Positions 43,946 to 44,832 of a stretch of 44,832 nucleotides of DNA are shown piece by piece. The notes below the pieces were generated by a model. That model was given only the letters and a program-made list of their open reading frames with translations, did not search any database and was not told where the DNA came from. The stretch is from an uncultured Saprospiraceae bacterium. GTDB taxonomy: Bacteria > Bacteroidota > Bacteroidia > Chitinophagales > Saprospiraceae. The position numbers were made by a program, and so were the translations under genes. Each line of letters starts with the position of its first letter. Positions within the stretch are counted from its first letter, which is position 1. Location of the stretch: assembly GCA_938016265.1 (NCBI GenBank), contig CALLWB010000010.1:1-44832 (forward strand). Direction: 5' to 3'.

Positions 43946-44350
43946 ATGAAAGCACTTATCACCGTCGCAATATTAAGCATATCTCTTCTGATATCCTGCA
44001 AGCCACAAGTAGAAAAACAATCGGCCTCAAATACCAAACTTGAAAAATTGGATGTCGGTAGTTTTAATAAAAAGCTAGTAGAGATAAAAAATGTGCAATT
44101 AATAGATGTTAGAACGCCAGCCGAAGTAGCCGCGGGTGCAATCCCCGGAGCTGTAAACATTGATTTTTATGATGACCAGTTCGAGAAAAAGATTGGAGCA
44201 TTAGATCCCAACAGACCAATTATGGTTTATTGCAAATCTGGAGGAAGAAGTGGAAAGTCAGCTCAGGCCCTAAAAAAAATGGGCTGTAAAGAGGTATACG
44301 ATCTAGCTGGGGGTTATACCGCTTGGTCATCCAATGCCTCTCGGAAATAG
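43946..44350 (+). CDS. Rhodanese-like lipoprotein
   Basis: A 134-residue exported rhodanese from ATG 43946, where MKALITVAILSISLLISC gives a signal peptide with a lipobox. Upstream ATG 43928 and the frame from 43907 add poorly placed residues. The rhodanese fold is complete: QLIDVRTPAEVAAGAIPGAV, NIDFYDDQF, then the active-site loop VYCKSGGRSGKSA with Cys96 in C-K-S-G-G-R-S, and finally the YDLAGGYTAW signature. Such proteins carry persulfide on Cys and transfer sulfur. As a lipoprotein it would act outside the cytoplasm. It follows thioredoxin codirectionally with about 94 bases between, but an operon is not certain. Confidence 0.88.
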   Translation: MKALITVAILSISLLISCKPQVEKQSASNTKLEKLDVGSFNKKLVEIKNVQLIDVRTPAEVAAGAIPGAVNIDFYDDQFEKKIGALDPNRPIMVYCKSGGRSGKSAQALKKMGCKEVYDLAGGYTAWSSNASRK

Positions 44351-44570
44351 GTGTTTGTCCTGCTAATTTAATTTAGTTTTAAAAAAATGAATTTTTGAGG
44401 AACAATTTATCTCATAATTTCATTTACAATATTACCGCTGGGCAAAATACGTATAGGTACGCATTCTTCGAAATTTTGATTTCAAAATGTAAAATTTGAA
44501 TCAATAAGACTCAACTATACAAGGCTTTCGCCGAATTTTGCAAAAAAGATTGAATAAAATTGAAAAGAGC

Positions 44571-44601
44571 TTGGAAGTTGTAAAATCTTTTTCTACATTT
44601 G
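44571..44601 (+). promoter_or_regulatory. Tandem promoter P1
   Basis: TTG (44571-44573), a spacer of 20, TACATTTG (44594-44601). Confidence 0.55.
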
Positions 44602-44749
44602 CAACCGCTTAGGGAGAAAGAGGAGAAAGAAACGGAGTAAAAGCGGCTAGATTTCGAAGGGAATTTAGGAAGAAAATAGTTTGACGAGAGGGGGTTTAGA
44701 GGAGTAGAAAAAGAGTTGTCAAATTTATTTAAAAAAAGGTAGTAAAAAA

Positions 44750-44780
44750 TTTGCGGGATAGAATTTAGATTGTATCTTTG
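44750..44780 (+). promoter_or_regulatory. Tandem promoter P2, full consensus
   Basis: TTTG (44750-44753), a spacer of 19, TATCTTTG (44773-44780). This is the best promoter match in the window. Confidence 0.7.
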
Positions 44781-44832
44781 CACTCCCTTCACGGAAGAAG
44801 TGAGGGAAATAAGAAATAAGTTCATTGACATT

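Larger units (their letters stand above)
44351..44832 (+). other. A/T-rich leader region with tandem promoters, probably upstream of rRNA genes
   Basis: No gene in the last 480 bases. Two Bacteroidota promoters lie here (44571-44601 and 44750-44780). After the second come an imperfect hairpin (about 44783-44809) and AAGTTCATTGACAT at the window end. That last segment resembles the GTTCTTTGACAT leader that precedes 16S rRNA genes in Bacteroidota. Confidence 0.55.

Noticed and set aside
1-44832. CRISPR arrays, insertion sequences, integrases and phage genes
   Set aside because: None seen: no regularly spaced repeats, no transposase or integrase motif and no phage structural gene. The GIY-YIG protein stands alone without mobile context.

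Overview
The window looks like chromosomal DNA of a Bacteroidota bacterium, probably from the Saprospiria (Saprospira/Lewinella-type) group. The reasons are: promoters of the Bacteroidota type (TTTG, about 19 bases, TAnnTTTG); a remnant type IX secretion C-terminal domain; very large modular secreted proteins; a six-domain ribosomal protein S1 with charged tails; an AraC regulator with a DUF6597-like N-terminus; and a Gre-like factor of the type common in this phylum. The genus call is inference. No mobile element, prophage, CRISPR array or tRNA was recognised.

Layout. 1-5.3 kb: a methyltransferase cut by the window edge, a TPR histidine kinase without an adjacent response regulator, two small unknown proteins and a HAD phosphatase. 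5.3-8.9 kb: a fatty acid desaturase flanked by repeat-bearing spacers, then an AraC regulator and a VOC-fold protein. 9.1-14.5 kb: a flavin-dependent monooxygenase, a sodium/solute symporter, a GH13 alpha-glucosidase with an extra C-terminal domain, and a DUF4269 protein overlapping it by four bases; symporter and glucosidase plausibly take up and cleave an oligosaccharide. 14.7-19.7 kb: a RibD/DHFR-like reductase overlapping an intradiol-dioxygenase-fold lipoprotein, an M50 protease-TPR fusion, a GIY-YIG protein, a duplicated lipocalin-like protein and an MbnP-like lipoprotein.

20-36.2 kb is dominated by three giant exported proteins: an S8 protease with PKD, propeller-like and DNRLRE modules; a membrane-anchored protein with a 395-residue tandem duplication; and a G8/parallel-beta-helix protein resembling animal CEMIP/TMEM2. 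Between the first two lie, on the minus strand, an ABC-F ATPase, a secreted unknown and a Gre-like factor. The protease and the duplicated protein share a C-terminal module of about 220 residues that is not a type IX sorting domain as I know it. This is the most interesting signal in the window.

36.4-44.8 kb: a small CarboxypepD_reg-like protein, a decayed cytochrome-c/type IX secretion pseudogene, DinB and GNAT proteins, an acyl-CoA ligase, rpsA, thioredoxin and a rhodanese lipoprotein. The last 480 bases hold two tandem strong promoters and a leader resembling the one before Bacteroidota rRNA operons, so an rRNA operon probably starts just beyond the window.

Protein families were recognised by eye from motifs; no database search was run.
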